Source: Tillus elongatus
Lineage: Eukaryota; Arthropoda; Insecta; Coleoptera; Cleridae
Assembly: GCA_964006375.1 (NCBI GenBank)
Contig: OZ023265.1
Coordinates: forward strand, 159,910,118 to 159,974,117
Length of the DNA: 64,000 nt
Reading direction: 5' to 3'
Both the position numbers and the translations under genes were made by a program. The notes below the pieces were generated by a model that was not told where the DNA came from, searched no databases, and was given only the letters and a program-made list of their open reading frames with translations. Positions 34,351 to 51,300 of the stretch are shown one piece after another (the stretch's first letter is position 1; each line of letters starts with the position of its first letter).

Positions 34351-35385
34351 TCAATCTGCCTGCTCCTTAGAGCGGTGGATAAAGGTAGGTTGGGTTGTTG
34401 TACCTCGATTACGAGGCCTCAATCTGCCTACTCCCCAAATCTCACCGGAGATCGTCTGTGAGGTCTCAGTGTGTTCAACCCTAGGCCTCAGAGAGATCTG
34501 GCAGTTCGTTGCAAGTCTTGTCTTATATATGTCGTTCCGTCTTCCTGTTTCGTCATCCGTGAAAGTAGTGGGGTCACCGTCAATTAAGTAGGGGGCTTTG
34601 GTCACGGTATTTAGAGGAGGATTAAGAGGGTCACCGGCAGTTGTTGATGCAGATAATGATGCAATAAAATTGTCTGTGGAATTTATTGCCTTTTTGTGTG
34701 TTTGTAAAGAAGATATAATAGGTTTCCAAGTAGTCGGAAGGCGAAGACCATCATCTCTCTTATTTAAACAATCGGGACGTTTTTAGTGAATTTTCGTAGA
34801 AAAAATTCACTAATGGAGAGATCCCGACTTTTGAATTTTGAAAATTTTTTTGCAAATGAGCGCGAACTAGGACCCCTAGAACCCATATCCGGTGTCAGTT
34901 TCAATTTTTATATGTTTATATATATATATATATGTATCACACCGATAACTCAAAAAACAATGGGCCGATTTTGATAAAATTTGGCATGTACCTTCCTTTT
35001 GTAAGTGGCTTGGATAAGTTCGTTAGTCAGGAAAATCGGACGAGGTTTTCCGGGAAAATTTTGAGTTTTCATTCGAAAAAAAATTTTATCTCAAAAAATA
35101 AAAAAGCTATAATAACCAAATTTGGTAAGTAGATTTACGATATAAAAAGTAAACTATACACAAAAATTTAGATTTCTATGTTACAAGAAAAAAAAGTTAT
35201 AATAAAATATTTGGTGCCATTCTATGAAAATTCACTACCATAACGCACTTGCTGCGTCTTCGAGTTTTCAATCTCGATTGCTTCGCGGATAATTCTCGTT
35301 TTGAAATTGTAAACCGGTGCTATTGTTTTGGCATTATCGAAGTCTATTTTGTGCCCTGTATGAATATGATGCATGGCTAGCGCCA
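34351..35385 (-). pseudogene. Penelope protein C-terminus (GIY-YIG domain end), interrupted
   Basis: The minus strand from 35385 reads LAMHHIHTGHKIDFDNAKTI, then FKTRIIREAIEIENS. It is broken by the TA-HINE at 34785-35258 and resumes with RPDCLNKRDDGLRLPTTWKP. The HxxxTGH.xDFxNA and RxIREAIEI blocks are those that end Penelope-type GIY-YIG endonucleases. The reverse transcriptase and the GIY-YIG start are missing. Confidence 0.7.
34785..35258 (+). mobile_element. TA-HINE repeat, short complete copy
   Basis: The simplest complete copy: left end AGTGAATTTTCGTAG at 34785, AGATCCCGACTTTTGAATTT, CCATATCCGGTGTCAG, a short (TA) run (34917-34932), one right body (CACCGATAACTCAAAAAACA), and terminus GAAAATTCACTACC plus hairpin ACGCACTTGCTGCGT ending at 35258. 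It is inserted in Penelope coding sequence next to a run of T, consistent with Helentron-like T/T insertion without a target duplication. Confidence 0.8.
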
Positions 35386-35835
35386 ATTGACGGTGACCCC
35401 ACTACTTTCACGGATGACGAAACAGGAAGACGGAACGACATATATAAGACAAGACTTGCAACGAACTGCCAGATCTCTCTGAGGCCTAGGGTTGAACACA
35501 CTGAGACCTCACAGACGATCTCCGGCGAGATTTGGGGAGTAGGCAGATTACGCCCCGTAATCGAGCTACAACAACCCAACCTACCTTTATCCACCGCTCT
35601 AAGGAGCAGGCAGATTGAGGCCTTAGAGTGTCCTTACATATTTCCTTTACCCACCTTTGTCCACCACTCTAAGGAGTAGGCAGATTGAGGCCTTAGAGTG
35701 TCCTTACATATTTCCTTTACCCACCTTTGTCCATCACTCTAAGGAATAGGCAGATTAAGGCCTTAGAGTGTCCTTATATATTTCCTTTACCTCTTGAAAA
35801 TGGCTCCAAAACAGGAGCCGAAACGTCGAGTTTCC

Positions 35836-35901
35836 ATAAATTCTAGACGCGGTTTAACCCGAGAACCAAGCACATTAAAGACCGCGGAAATCTTTCTGAA
35901 C

Positions 35902-35979
<78 letters not shown>

Positions 35980-37345
35980 CCTACATCTTCTGTCAATGTA
36001 TTAAACAACTTAAAAAAAGTTTCCTAGCGACGCTAGCAAAAAAGTGTGGGTATTTGTAAGACATGAAGGGTACCGCGGGCAGCGCCCTCTATCCGTTAGA
36101 GCGAAATTGGTGGCTTATATAAGATTATATTAGATTGACTTAGTGAGTCAACAATCAAAATTGTATAAGCCACGTCATCATAAATACAAAAGATTAGTCA
36201 CACACAATAAAATAATTAATAAAACTTACAAAACTAAGTTAAACAAAAAACAATTTTAAGAAGCAAAACAAAAACAATGAAATTATCAACAAACACCAAA
36301 TTCACAAGCTGTCACGAAAATATATAGCAAAACTGTAGTAAGCCCTGGACATGAGAAGATACCTGAGCCCTGCCCCAAAATCCCTAATTTTGAGTGGTCT
36401 GAAGTCTATGGGTAAGTTGTTGAAGCATTTAATAAACATATAATATGGACTAGATTCATATGTGGTAATGATTTATGTTTTATCACTCTGAAAAACTAAT
36501 CTGTGTCAATTTTCAAATACTGTTCTACATATAAAGGAAAATCAAAATTCCATTTCTAACATCCTGTATCTCTTTTAATTTTGGTAAGTTTGGTTAAGTC
36601 AGATGAACATTTTAATGTCAAGAATACACTGCTGCTCCGACTATCATTACTTTTAGACCAGCCTCTACAGCAAAAATGTTACTTGTGGAAGTTAAAACAA
36701 TTTAATGTTTTAGGTATTTCCCAATAAAATTTATTTTTCTTTTATTTTCTTTTATAATTACTCAATTAAGGACGTTAGAAAGGAATCCTACTTATTTAAT
36801 CTACTTGTAATGTTCCGTGTAGGTTAAGATTGCTATTTTTACTCATTATTTCTATTTGATGATACGAATATTATTTTTTTATTCGCCCATTGTACATACA
36901 TAATATAATATAGTTCGGGCGTCTAATTACAGATAAATGAAAACAAAAAGATTAGTTCCAACAAAATGAGGTAACGTCTGGTGAAGCAGAAAACATAAGT
37001 TACGTAACTGTCTGCCAGAAATATTATGTTTTTTCAATTAATTAGGACACAGTAACCTATTTTTCAATTAATTAGGACACAGTAACCTATTTTAGAAAAT
37101 TTACACGAATTACTTACCTATTTATAGATAGTTATTTCTTAAAGCTCAATTGATTAACAGGACAAATAGTGGAAAAATTGAGCACCTACGTCGAATCGCC
37201 TTTCACACGACAACAGACAATGAGAGAAGCTTACGGCATAATATCCTCTGACGCTACTAACGAAGCTTGTGGGAACCCCAGGAAGCTTTATTGTTCTGGT
37301 TGCCTATCTAAATTAAACAAGACTGGCGCTTACTTTCATTTTATT
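35836..37345. other. No gene; (TA)n at 35904-35977 and a short tandem duplication
   Basis: A (TA)n tract at 35904-35977 has no family ends. GTGGCTTATATAA (36111) and TTGTATAAGCCAC (36161) form a 12-bp foldback. CAATTAATTAGGACACAGTA occurs twice in tandem at about 37034 and 37069. No open frame with a recognisable domain. Confidence 0.45.
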
Positions 37346-38149
37346 AGTGAATTTTTTTTAAAAAAAATTCACTACTGAGGAGATCCCGACTTCTCAATTT
37401 TGAAAAAATTTCTTCAAATGAACGCTAATTAGGCCTCCTAGAATACATATCCGGGGTCAATTTCGATTTTTATATGGGCCGATTTTGACAAAATTTGGTG
37501 AATACCTTATTTTTGTAAGTGGCTTGGATAAGTTCGTTAGCCAGAAAAATCGGCCGAGGTTTTCCCGGATAATTTTGTGTTTTCATTAGAAAAAAAATCA
37601 TTAACCCGGAAGTAACAAAGTAAGGACAACCAAATTTGGTTCATCGTTTTATATCGCTATAGGTGAATTACCTACCATATATACATATACATTAATTACA
37701 GGGGTGTCTAGAGCTACATCTTAATTAAAAAATTATTTCTACAATCACAGGTGGCCCATAAGGTGATACAAAGAATTGTTTTTAGTCGAACACGCCTTAT
37801 GTTATGGCATTTTTGCATTTTCCATCGAAATATAATGCATGTTTGTAAGTAAAGAAATTCTGGACGCAGCAAGTGCGTTATGGTAGCGAATTTTTATTAA
37901 ATGCTTCATATTTGAAAAGCTCAATTTGCTATTAACCTATAAGGTTGACCAAGAAACGGATTTTTTCGGTTATACTTTAAGCTTACATTCGGAAATTGTT
38001 GTACGTTTTCAAACAATAAAGTTATTTTGATGAAACATGGCACTACTGGTAATCAAATTTGATGCCTGCTTTCTGAAAAAAAAACACACATTATTGCTAT
38101 GAAAAACATTTTAATGAAAATTCACTACCATAACGCACTTGCTGCGTCC
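37346..38149 (+). mobile_element. TA-HINE composite copy lacking the (TA)n tract
   Basis: Left end at 37346 (AGTGAATTTTTTTTAAAA), AGATCCCGACTTCTCAATTT, then directly TTTTTATATGGGCCGATTTT, where other copies have (TA)n and GTATCACACCGATAACTC. The tail matches 14793-15609, then the inverted-end unit at 37862-38149, which ends with the usual hairpin. Confidence 0.75.
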
Positions 38150-38189
38150 CTAACTTTTTTCTTTTTGGGATAGTGATTTTTATCAAATT

Positions 38190-39379
38190 TTCGTAGAAAA
38201 AATTCGCTATCGAGGAGATCTGTGTTCAACCCCATTCGAGTGACAGATGCAACCCCTAAATCTTTGAATAGGCAGTAGGGGCCTGTAATACCTCATTTGA
38301 AAGATCTCTTCATTCTCTATTCAAAAATTCTATGGTTTTAAAATTTATTGCAAAAATGAACAGTAAAAACAAGAAATTAATTTGATTGCCGAACCTCTAC
38401 AACACACTAAATGGTGCTGCAAATTGAATTATAACTTTCACATAGCTCTGATAACCTACTCTCCTTAGAAAGACATTCTCATGAAACAAACCACATGACC
38501 ACAAAGAAAATATTTGTGTTCCTGTATCCATAAACTTCTGAAACGTTATATTACTCGAGTGTTAGACAGACACAAAAAATTTCGTTCCAGAATCAAGTTT
38601 TCTATATGTTTTGAGACTTTTTACGCCGTTTAAAAAAATTATGCTAAATTTCTGTCACCGATATTCCACACCCACACATTCAAGCTATAATTTAACAATA
38701 GCACAGAATACCACATGTTTGCTGAAATTAAAAGTATCGACGCTGTGGAAGTAAAATATTGTTAAAAATTGGTCGATAATTAACGAAAATATCGCTGAAG
38801 ATACATAAAAAATAATGCTGCAAATTGAATCAAAACTTCCACACAGCTGTGATAACTTACTTTCTTCAGAAAGACATTTTCGTGGAATGAATTGAGCGCC
38901 CATGACTTGACCATAAAGAAAATATTTGTATTCCTGTACCCATAAACTTTTGAAACGTTATATTACTCGAATTTTAACGAAAAGCTGTTAATTTTCACCA
39001 AATCACATCCTATTTACCCCCTACCCTCTGAAGCGATCTTACCCAAAAACAGCGTTTCTTTGTCGGGTGCTAACTGAAAACCATTGTAGATGATATCTCA
39101 ATTAGTTCGAAAGTTATTGCGCCTATTGACAGACAGACGTACATGCCGACAGATCGACCGACAGACAGACAAAAAAATGTTCGTTCCAGAATCAAATTTT
39201 CTATATGTTTTGAGACTGTTTACGCCGTTTTAGCAAAAAAAATCGAAATGTCAACAATATTCTACCCCCACATATTCAATTCCTAATTTAATTTCGACAC
39301 AGAATACCAAATGTTTGATGAAATTAAAAGTTTTCTAATAAATAAACCCTAAAACGTTATATTACTAGAGTTTTAACGG
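38190..39379. repeat. Repeat region with partial tandem duplication
   Basis: Begins with a short-type left end (AAAATTCGCTATCGAGGAGA, TCTGTGTTCAACCC). Two diverged copies of a ~400-600-bp segment follow: GAAAATATTTGTGTTCCTGT at 38507 and GAAAATATTTGTATTCCTGT at 38918; CGTTCCAGAATCAAGTTTTC at 38583 and a near match at 39181. GACAGACAGAC-type short repeats lie near 39130-39175. Non-coding. Confidence 0.55.
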
Positions 39380-39473
39380 AAAAATGTCAAAAATTATCCA
39401 AGCCACCTACAAAAGAAAGATACCTGCCAAATTTCATTAAAATCGGTCCATTACCTTATGAGTTACCGGTGTG

Positions 39474-41419
<1,946 letters not shown>

Positions 41420-41523
41420 TATCGATAACTCAAAAAATAATATGTCGATTTTGAAGAAATTTGGTACGTACCTTCGTTTTGTAAGTGGCTTGTATAAGTT
41501 CGTTAGCCAGGTAAATCGGATCA

Positions 41524-42154
41524 GTGCGAACATTTTCGGTTTCTTTCGGTTATTGAGAAACTCCCAACAGAAACTCTTGGCGCCTCACCCTGTATTGAAA
41601 AATAATTTAATTTTGAATCTTCGTCGTTTCTTTCATAGTCAGACCGGGAAATTTGGCGCTTGCGTAAATATGATCTATAAGTTATCGTTACTGAGTAATT
41701 CACACCTCATTTGCTTTTTTTTTAAAGAAAAACTACTTCCTATTTAACCACTTAGTTACTTTCAAAATAACAGTAGAATGTTTTTGTTTTTGTTTTTGTT
41801 TTTGCTGTTATAGCTGCTATGTGTGCCGTTGATATAAAATGGTAAATAATTAAAATTTATGAATTAGAACTGTATGTATGTTGGTTTTGACGCAGGTAAG
41901 TCAAATTGTATTTGATTATAATACAGTTTCGTTTAATGAGTCATCATTTTAATACCATGAACTATATTCATGATCACTTTTATAAATTAATTAAATTGCG
42001 CCTCCTGTAAATTAACAGCAATTATGTGTATCGCTGCTGTAAGCATGTAATTACTAGAAACAGTAATTCAACACATAGTCTGCAATTATAATAATAAGTT
42101 CAAACAATAATAGTAATTGGAAAATTTAAAACTCGCACATTGTTCACCTTTATT
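41524..42154. other. No gene; (GTTTTT)n near 41780
   Basis: AT-rich; a short GTTTTT repeat at about 41778-41803. No repeat terminus or coding frame recognised. Confidence 0.4.
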
Positions 42155-42274
42155 AGTGGGTTTTCATTAAGAAAATTCACCAATAGAGAGGTAGCGATGG
42201 TGAGAGTTTCGGAAAATGTTTACAAATCCATATTCTATCCAAGGTCCGTTTGAATTTTCTTATGTTTATGTATG

Positions 42275-42359
<85 letters not shown>

Positions 42360-42371
42360 GTATGCATGCAT

Positions 42372-44454
<2,083 letters not shown>

Positions 44455-44476
44455 GCATGCATCCGAACGATAACCC

Positions 44477-45268
44477 GGAGCGGCTCCTCAATAAGTGCTC
44501 CCGTGCGCGCGCACTGCCGCCTGCCGGGGAAAAATAATATTTTTGCTATGCTATATTTTAATAAATTTTTATTTTTTCACCTCCTGCATTCTACACAAAT
44601 AAAATTGGTATATCCAGGATCGCAGAGTCGGCAGCCATTAATACAGGATCAGAAGAAGTATAGTGTGTTAATACATCCGTATACACAGTCCTTCGCCGGT
44701 GTGTATTCTCCGGCGCTCTACCTAAATGGGAAACTTCAATACGAAATGATCGACTATCTTCGTCAAAAACGACCGAATAAGCAATCCCGTTGTGCGATTT
44801 AAAATTCCACACTTGCAGCAGAGCGTAATAAGACCCAGCACTGAATCTTGTAGGGTGACCCTTTGATGTTCTGAGAATAGAATATTTGACCTTGCCCACA
44901 TCGCCCCAGCTTAACGGACCAGGGTGGGAGTCGGCATACAGTTATGCTGTTCTCGAATTACAGGCGTAATCGCTCATATTATCGCCAGGACTGTATTATC
45001 TTTCTTAAAGCAATGTTATTATTGATTTTTATACAGCAAAATATTACGTAATTGAAACAACGATAATTAAATATAGTCTAAAATATAGTGTTAGTAGAAG
45101 GAATATAACTACGATAGATTGGATCCTCTTGAATAGCATTTCACATTTATACATTTTAAAGTATATTAAATTATTTAGTCAAAATGTATAATAAGTTTGC
45201 GTCTATCAAGTACGGCATTCTGCCGTATTTTCATAAAATTAATTCAATCTTAAAATGTTAGTTAAAAA

Positions 45269-45354
<86 letters not shown>

Positions 45355-45624
45355 AAATTGAAAAGATACGTGCAGTATAAAACGACAAAGATCACAGATT
45401 GTCATGTCTTTATATCAAACAACATTTAGTATTTAGTTAGTAGTTATCAAAGGAAAGGACTTTTGAACTACTATAACCTATAACTAACTAGAGGAAAACT
45501 TGGTAAGTAGTTAATAATTATTAAGTTTAGTAAGTAGGTTTTTTATAATACATTTTTGGGAAAAAAAGAGGCGAGTCCTTCATTTTTTTTTCTTGCGCAC
45601 CCCCAATCCATTAAGGCACGAGCC
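44477..45624. mobile_element. Non-autonomous hAT-like element carrying an unidentified ORF
   Basis: Inverted termini CCGGAGCGGCTC (44477) and, reversed, CAGTAGCGGCTCGTGCC (to 45624). The CAGTAGCGGCTC type is known from hAT elements. Flanking 8-mers ACGATAAC and GCGATAAC differ by one base and match a hAT target duplication. Inside are an open frame (44591-44941, minus) and (TA)n (45271-45351), but no transposase. Confidence 0.65.
44591..44941 (-). CDS. Unidentified open frame, 116 codons
   Basis: Open from just after a TAA at 44944 to TAG at 44593-44591. Composition looks protein-like, not a repeat shadow: SWGDVGKVKYSILRTSKGHP, YYALLQVWNFKSHNGIAYSV, VSHLGRAPENTHRRR, VLTHYTSSDPVLMAADSAIL. I do not recognise the family; it does not resemble hAT transposase. 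There is no good initiator ATG, so it may be an exon or fragment captured by the surrounding element, or part of an integrated foreign gene. Confidence 0.4.
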   Translation of the reverse strand: MYADSHPGPLSWGDVGKVKYSILRTSKGHPTRFSAGSYYALLQVWNFKSHNGIAYSVVFDEDSRSFRIEVSHLGRAPENTHRRRTVYTDVLTHYTSSDPVLMAADSAILDIPILFV

Positions 45625-45720
45625 GCTACTGGCGATAACTCAAAAAATACTCAACTGATTTGAACGAAACTTGGCACATATCTTCACTGTATTAAGAGCG
45701 CGGACGAGTTCGTATATCAG

Positions 45721-46385
<665 letters not shown>

Positions 46386-46389
46386 CGCG

Positions 46390-46616
46390 ACAAATGTACT
46401 TAAGTTCAGAGAACTTCTTTTAAAAAACTTTATTAATCTGGAGCAGGAGTTTACACAACAAAAGCTGGCTATAAACTAAACTAAAATCTAATTATTTTAA
46501 TGCATAATAATTCCCTCTACTATAAATGTTATCTTACAAGACTAAGAATCCTAGATGGAATAAACAACACGTGTGCCTTACAATGTGATGACACTGCGTT
46601 ATAATATAATATAACT
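46390..46616 (-). repeat. Errantivirus 3' LTR
   Basis: On the minus strand it begins AGTTATATT and ends ACATTTGT. Identical to the 5' LTR. Lies between the polypurine tract and CGCG. Confidence 0.92.
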
Positions 46617-46624
46617 CCTCCCTT
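46617..46624 (-). promoter_or_regulatory. Polypurine tract of the errantivirus
   Basis: AAGGGAGG on the minus strand, directly before the 3' LTR; the expected plus-strand DNA primer site. Confidence 0.75.
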
Positions 46625-46936
46625 GTCAGATTGGAGCATTGGGTAAAAAATGCGAAAGTAATAAAAATTGAACTTAAATTATTATATCTTGATTGATATC
46701 CTCGGACTTTTTTGATTTGGTTAATTTCCTTTTCTTAATAATACATTTATAAATAATACAGCAAATGACAAATATAATAACAATGTAAATTAATATAGTC
46801 CAAAAACTAACTTTATAAAAATGTATTAGAACATTATCTGATATATTACTAATTTTTTCTTTCTGTTCAACAAGAGCTTTTTGTATATTATTTATTTCAT
46901 CTAACTTAATGGAATTTAACCTAAGAGATTGAAAGT

Positions 46937-48280
46937 TTACTTTATATTGGGGATTATAGGTTTCGTCACTTTCACTATCAGTTTTAAAATTGGGAAGTTC
47001 AATGTGTCTATATTTTGTTTCAAGTCTTTGATGACTTTGAATGTGATGTCTTCAATTTGCACTTCACACTGTGGTTTCACTTCTAAAACATATGTTCCTT
47101 TGAGGGGTACGTTGTCTCGGTCGTTGCCACATTTTCGGACAGCTACTGTAGATATTGGTGCTAATATCATCCATTGGTTTTTCTCTAAGCTTTGGGCCTT
47201 GGCGTTGACTACTTCTACTGGAATTTGATGACAATTGGTTACATTTTTCATGAATTTCAGCATCTTGACTTCACAGGGTGGATCCTTTTGAATACCAGCT
47301 AAGTTGGTTTCGTGACAAATAAATTCTTCATTGGATATTTCTCGGCACTTTTCTTCCGTATATATGTAATAGTGTTCATTAAGGAGCAGGTATTTCGAGT
47401 GGGGTATAATGGCTCTAAATGAATTAAGGTTTGGAGTAGGTAGTGGATATAAATGATAATAATTGTAGCCTTCTATTTCACAAATCGGAATTTCTATTAT
47501 GAATATTATTTGATTTCCTTTACTGTAACTTTTAATTTCAATTATCCTTTCCAAAAGTAGAATATTTTCTAATACCGGCTCAAAAGGTAATTTGTTTTTA
47601 CTTGCATCCAAATAATTGCTGACTAATTTAATTTCTTGTAACAACTCATTCGGCTCAACTATAGAATTGTGAAGAGTACTTATTTTAGAAAATGTTATTG
47701 CTAACTGTATTTTCTCTAATATATCATAGATAATCTGATACATGGTAGAAATTTGTGATATTGTCATCTGAATAAGAAAATAACTAAAATTTTCTATGCT
47801 CTGTAAATTAATTCTTTTTATCACCTGTTCAACTTGTTGCAACCGAGACTCAAGTACAATTTCATTATGCTGCAAAGTTAAAGTAATATTTTTAAAACTT
47901 TCCATAGACTTTTGTAACAGGGTTATTTGTTCATTTACCAATGTTTTTAATTTTCTTTGATTTTCCGATAAAATTCCAATTGCGTTGTCATACCATTCGG
48001 CATCTGCCTGATCGAGATTTCCGGTGAAAATCTTAATAAAAGATCCCAAAGGATTTAATAAACCACGTTTTGGTCTTTTAGTTATCGTTGGATTGACTTG
48101 ATTTATTTGCAAAGTAATTTTATTTTCTAAAACTAAAACTATGTTATACGAGTTGTGAAATTCTCTCTTATATTCTGTAAAATTTTTAAGATGCAATCTT
48201 AATCTATTAAATTTTTGTTGTATTGTATAAAATTGATTGACAATGGATGTAATGTCATATACTTGCGCAAATGACCACAA
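46937..48280 (-). pseudogene. env: Errantivirus envelope (F-like fusion protein), 3' frameshift
   Basis: Membrane glycoprotein related to baculovirus/errantivirus F proteins. The frame is open upstream of the first Met into the end of pol, as expected for a spliced env message. A furin-type site RPKR lies at residues 69-72 of the 447-codon frame, followed by a hydrophobic fusion-peptide-like segment. The ectodomain has coiled-coil-prone stretches and several Cys. The frame ends early: the tail and a hydrophobic transmembrane-like run (about 46740-46800) lie in another frame downstream. The break is near 47020-47040. Without an anchor this copy should not make a working envelope. Confidence 0.8.
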
Positions 48281-48354
48281 ATCAACTATGTTTTGGGCGT
48301 TACCTAATTTTAGGGGTAATAAGCCAGGATTATTTGAAAGGTCATGGAATACGG

Positions 48355-51300
48355 CTAGTTCTGCTCCAGCTGTGGAGACGATTCTGTAACAACAGGAATT
48401 TTTAGTTCCTTTAAGTGAATTATTTCCTCTTTATTAGTGGACTTATTTTTTATTTTTACTCGATTGTGTTCTAACATTTCTGTAATTTCAAAGGGGCCTG
48501 TAAACTTATTTAATTTTTTATTTCTTTTAATATTTGTCTTATAAACGGTTTGACCTAATTTAAATTGATATTGTTCTGGACCTAAACGGTTTCGTTTTTC
48601 AACTACCTTTTTCTTACCATCTTCCAAAATTTCCGAAATGTTTTCATATAATTTTTTCAATTTGTCCCTATGATTTATTACATAATCTGCATAAAAACTC
48701 GAATCAATTAATTCGGAAGGATCACGGGAATCTGTATGACCTAGAGTTAGTTCTAAGGGTGTAAATTTTGTAGCGGAATGAATAGTATTATTGTAGGCTA
48801 TTACTGCATACATCATTAAAGTTTTTACATTCTCGTTTTTATATTTTTCCCGTAATATTCTCAAATGTTCGATCAATGTGGAGTGGAATCTTTCTACCGG
48901 TGCATTAGATTCATGATGTAACGGTGTGGTGAAATGTGCTTTTATTTTATGCGATTTAAGTAACTCCTGTACTGTCAGATTTTTTAGTTCAGGACCATTG
49001 TCCATAGTTATGCGTTGGGGTAACCCATAAAATGAAAAGTAATGAATTAATGCATTACATACTTCTATGCCAGTTTTGCCATGAATTGGAAAAGCTTGAC
49101 CTAACTTGGAAAAAGCATCTAAGATTGTGACAAAATCTTGACCGTCAAATTTGAAAACATCAACGTGTAATAAATCAAATGGCTTACCTACCGTTTCCGT
49201 TAAAATAATTGGGACATACGGTTTTTTTCTACTATATTTGGTCCTTTGACAAATTTCACAATTGTTTATATAATTTGTAACATCTGTAATTATTGAAGGC
49301 CAATAATAATTACGTTTTAGTCGCTCTAACGTTTCCGTTATACCTCTATGGTTACATTTTCCTTCATGCTGGTATTTTAATATTAAGGTCCTTTTGTCTT
49401 TGTCGATAACGGTATTTATTAATTTTGTACATTTAACTAGCTTGAGACCAGAGGGTTGAAAATGTTTCATGTACACTTTATTAAATTCCGAATACATTGT
49501 TTGGTCATAAAAATACAAATGATATGTTTTATTAGAACCAGTATATTTTTTCAAAAATTCTATTACTAGTTTTTCGTTGGATTTAGGAATTTTTACGTTT
49601 GTTATGGTTAAGTTATCTAACCTAGTTTGACCGACGTCAAGTAAATTGTGAGGATTTTTTGCTATTAAAATTTGATTTCTTTTATTATTGACAATATCGT
49701 CCAGTATAGGAATACCATTATTGAGTGTTTGATTGCTACTTGAATGAGGTGTAGAAATAGTATTACTTTCGTTTTGATTATGAGGTGGTCTTACTTGAAC
49801 ATCACCTTGAATAATTATTTTTGGTGAACTTTGTCGCATCCCTTCAATATTGTTATCGCTATGTGCATAAGAAGTTGAGGGTTGAGGTTCGTTAAAATTA
49901 GCAGTATTTTCTACTAATTCTGGGAAAAACTCTAAAAGATCTTGATTAATGTCACCAGGATTATTTATTAGACTCTCAGTTTCAATTGGATTTAAATTTA
50001 TTCTTGATAATGCGTCTGCGTTTTTATTTTGAGAACCCTTTTTATATATTATTTCGTAATCGAATTCTTCCAACTTCAAACGCCACCGTAAAAGTTTGCT
50101 ATTAGGTTCTTTTAAACTAAAGATCCAAACAAGGGGTCTATGATCTGTATAAATTTTAAACTTTCTACCATACAGATACGGTCGAAAATATTTACATGCC
50201 CATACAATGGCTAACAGTTCTTTTTCTATGACAGAATATCTAGTTTCACTGTCGTTCAGGGTTCTACTAGCAAAAGCTACAGGTTTGTCATTAGGGATAT
50301 TTCCTTGAGATAAAACTGCGCCTAGAGCGTAATTACTTGCATCTGTTGTAAGCACAAAAGGTTGATTAAAATCGGGATATTGAAGTATAGGGGAATTGAT
50401 AAGTAAATTTTTACAATGTTCGAAAGCTTGTATGAATTCTGCTGTATGTTTAATTTGCATGTCTTTCTTTAAGAAAACCGTCATTGGCTTTGTTATTTTT
50501 GCAAAGTCTTTTATAAATCGCCTATAATATCCTACTAAACCTAGGAACGATTTAATGTCTTTTCGGGTTTTTGGTAAGGGAAAACTCTTTATTGCTGATA
50601 TCTTGTCAGGATTCGGCTTGACTCCGGATGGGGTGACTATGTGTCCAAGATACTGAACCTCTTTCCTAAGAAATTCAGACTTATCTAGCTGTAATTTAAA
50701 ATTTGCCTCTCGTAACCGTATAAAAACTTTCCTTAACCTATCGAGATGTTCTTGTAAAGACGTGCTAAATATTACGATATCGTCTAAATATACTAGACAT
50801 ATCTCATTTTGTAAACCTCTCAGTATATTATCGACTACGCGTTGAAATGTGGAAGGAGAGCTCTTCAAGCCCATCGGCATCCTCTTAAATTCATAATGAC
50901 CTTGCTCAGTTTGAAACGCGGTTTTTGGAATGTCATCTGGGTGCATTTCTATTTGATAATAACCGCTTGCTAGATCTAGAGTTGTAAAATATTGGCTTTT
51001 GCCCAATTTGTCTAAAATTTCTGTTATATTAGGCAAAGGATATCTGTCGTCAATAGTTCGCTCATTTAATTTGCGATAGTCTATCATGATACGCCACTTC
51101 TTTTTACCAGAGGAATCGAGTTTCTTTGGTACGATCCAGATGGGACTTGACCAAGGGGATGTTGAGTTTTGAATAATTCCCTGATCTAACATTTTTGAAA
51201 TTTGTTGTCGAACTTCATTTCTATGAATTTCTGGATATCGATAAGTTTTAGTAAATATAGGTGTATCATCTTTTAGATTTATCTTATATCTAATTTGATT

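Larger units (their letters stand above)
34207..35835 (-). mobile_element. Penelope-like element with inverted arms, split by a TA-HINE
   Basis: Arms at about 34207-34588 and 35386-35800 are inverted copies (AATTGACGGTGACCCCACTA, CACGGATGACGAAACAGGAA, GGTTGAACACACTGAGACC). Each carries 70-bp tandem units (CTCTAAGGAGTAGGCAGATT): three at 35591-35800 and two or more at 34230-34390. The right arm ends with a hammerhead-like block (35793-35830). Coding sequence for the protein's C-terminus lies between the arms. Arms in inverted orientation are known for Penelope pseudo-LTRs. Confidence 0.7.

Noticed and set aside
35591..35800. A CRISPR-like array of 70-bp repeats
   Set aside because: Units are contiguous without unique spacers, part of a Penelope arm, in a eukaryotic genome.
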